Origin: an uncultured Eubacterium sp.
GTDB lineage: Bacteria; Bacillota; Clostridia; Lachnospirales; Lachnospiraceae
Direction of reading: 5' to 3'
Assembly: GCA_905236235.1 (NCBI GenBank)
Contig: CAJOPA010000110.1
Coordinates: 1 to 34,343, forward strand
DNA: 34,343 nt
Shown here: positions 33,307 to 34,343 of the stretch, piece by piece
Layout of the letters: each line of letters begins with the position of its first letter
How positions within the stretch are numbered: position 1 is the stretch's first letter
The notes under the pieces: model-generated
What the model was told of the DNA's origin: nothing
Databases searched by the model: none
What the model saw: the letters and a program-made list of their open reading frames with translations, nothing else
Translations under genes and position numbers: made by a program

Positions 33307-34343
33307 ATGGCAGAATCCATGAAAGGATTAAAGCGAAGCCATCGTGCGGCTGAGGTAGGCACGGAGAATATCGGGACGAAGGTCACCGTGATGGGGTGGG
33401 TGCAAAAACGCCGCAATCTCGGCAGCCTTATCTTTATCGACCTGCGCGACCGCTCCGGCATACTGCAGATCGTGTTTGACGAGACCAAGACCGGTTCGGA
33501 GAATTTCGCTAAGGCGGGAGAGCTTCGCAGTGAATACGTGATTGCCGTGGAGGGCGAGGTAGTCAAGCGCAGCGGCGCCGTCAATGAGAATCTTAAGACC
33601 GGTGAGATCGAGGTCATGGCAGAGAATCTTCGGATCCTCTCGGAGTCTGAGACGCCGCCGTTTCCGATCGAGGAAAATTCGCAGACGAAGGACGAGATCC
33701 GCTTAAAATACCGTTATCTGGATCTGCGCCGTCCGGACCTGCAGAGAAATCTCATGCTGCGTAGCCGCGTGACGACGCTCGTGCGTACCTTCATGGAGAA
33801 GGAGGGGTTCCTTGAGATCGAGACCCCCATGCTTGCCAAGTCTACGCCGGAGGGCGCCCGGGATTATCTGGTACCCAGCCGCGTGCATCCCGGCAGTTTT
33901 TATGCGCTTCCCCAAAGCCCGCAGCTTTTCAAGCAGCTTTTGATGTGTTCGGGGTATGACCGCTATATCCAGGTCACCAAGTGTTTCCGCGATGAGGATC
34001 TGCGTGCGGACAGACAGCCGGAGTTTACGCAGATCGATATGGAGCTTTCCTTCGTGGATGAAGAAGACGTGATGGACGTTAATGAGCGTCTTTTGCAATA
34101 TATTTTCAAAGAGGCGATCGGTGTGGACGTCTCCCTGCCTCTTCCGAGGATGCCCTGGCAGGAGGCGATGGACCGTTTCGGTTCGGACAAGCCCGACACC
34201 CGGTTTGGCATGGAGCTTTGCGATATCTCCGATGTGGTGAAGGATTGCGGTTTTGGCGTCTTTACGGGCGCGCTTGCCAACGGTGGCAGTGTCCGCGGCA
34301 TCAATGCCAAGGGACAGGGCGGCATGGGACGCAAGCAGATCGA
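33307..34343 (+). CDS. aspS: Aspartyl-tRNA synthetase, 5' part (cut by window end)
   Basis: The first 345 codons of a class II synthetase normally near 590 residues. The N-terminal OB fold (about 15-110) has GWVQKRRNLGSLIFIDLRDR. The catalytic domain begins with RYLDLRRPDLQRNL, motif 1 (FLEIETPML) and motif 2 (FRDEDLRADRQPEFTQIDME); the bacterial insertion domain starts near 290. AGGAGG (33292-33297) precedes ATG 33307. The frame stays open to the last base. It follows hisS by 39 nt, a pairing common in Firmicutes. Whether it is discriminating or non-discriminating cannot be judged here. Confidence 0.96.
   Translation, partial: MAESMKGLKRSHRAAEVGTENIGTKVTVMGWVQKRRNLGSLIFIDLRDRSGILQIVFDETKTGSENFAKAGELRSEYVIAVEGEVVKRSGAVNENLKTGEIEVMAENLRILSESETPPFPIEENSQTKDEIRLKYRYLDLRRPDLQRNLMLRSRVTTLVRTFMEKEGFLEIETPMLAKSTPEGARDYLVPSRVHPGSFYALPQSPQLFKQLLMCSGYDRYIQVTKCFRDEDLRADRQPEFTQIDMELSFVDEEDVMDVNERLLQYIFKEAIGVDVSLPLPRMPWQEAMDRFGSDKPDTRFGMELCDISDVVKDCGFGVFTGALANGGSVRGINAKGQGGMGRKQI

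Overview
The window looks like a chromosomal segment of an anaerobic Firmicute of the class Clostridia, most likely family Lachnospiraceae. Grounds are the gene order rel - MBL hydrolase - hemZ - hisS - aspS, a dgt-dnaG-rpoD-trmK-nif3 macromolecular synthesis cluster, strong AGGAGG ribosome sites, a tRNA-Trp-type T-box, an FMN riboswitch and a class A-like RNase P RNA. It is mostly core housekeeping sequence. The less ordinary parts are in the spaces between genes and in a few poorly described genes. No insertion sequence, prophage, CRISPR array or rRNA was seen. Gene identities rest on reading protein motifs by eye and no database was searched.

Layout. 1-1410: tRNA-Leu(CAG) with its terminator, then a 125-nt block of stacked palindromes that echo the 3' end of the tRNA, then an orphan AT-richer membrane protein. 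1445-4790: a sodium:amino-acid symporter of the SNF/NSS family converges on a stand-alone TrpB2-type tryptophan synthase beta chain, which is preceded by a T-box with specifier UGG (Trp). Together they look like a tryptophan or indole acquisition locus. 4857-7060: a beta-helix lipoprotein of unknown role. 7179-14558: dgt, dnaG, rpoD, trmK, nif3 and a TGS-containing uridine-kinase-like protein, all co-directional and tightly packed.

14603-16689: a promoter and a three-gene operon of a zinc-ribbon membrane protein, a DUF5685-type protein with two DxxxD motifs resembling squalene/phytoene synthases, and a J-domain protein with a Gly-Phe repeat and Cys-rich tail. This is the best candidate for an undescribed system in the window. 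16706-20369: an L,D-transpeptidase-like lipoprotein, rnpB, a TPR lipoprotein and hflX. 20421-24229: pyrC behind a possible attenuator, then an FMN riboswitch, ribU and an S-adenosylhomocysteine hydrolase of the archaeal/Thermotoga type.

24251-27370: pyrB-pyrI and a DMT permease run on the minus strand. They are bracketed by two copies of a structured palindromic repeat with compensatory base changes. The second copy forms the centre of a foldback structure of about 610 nt between pyrB and rel. 27415-34343: bifunctional rel, MBL hydrolase, hemZ, hisS and the 5' part of aspS, which is cut by the window end.
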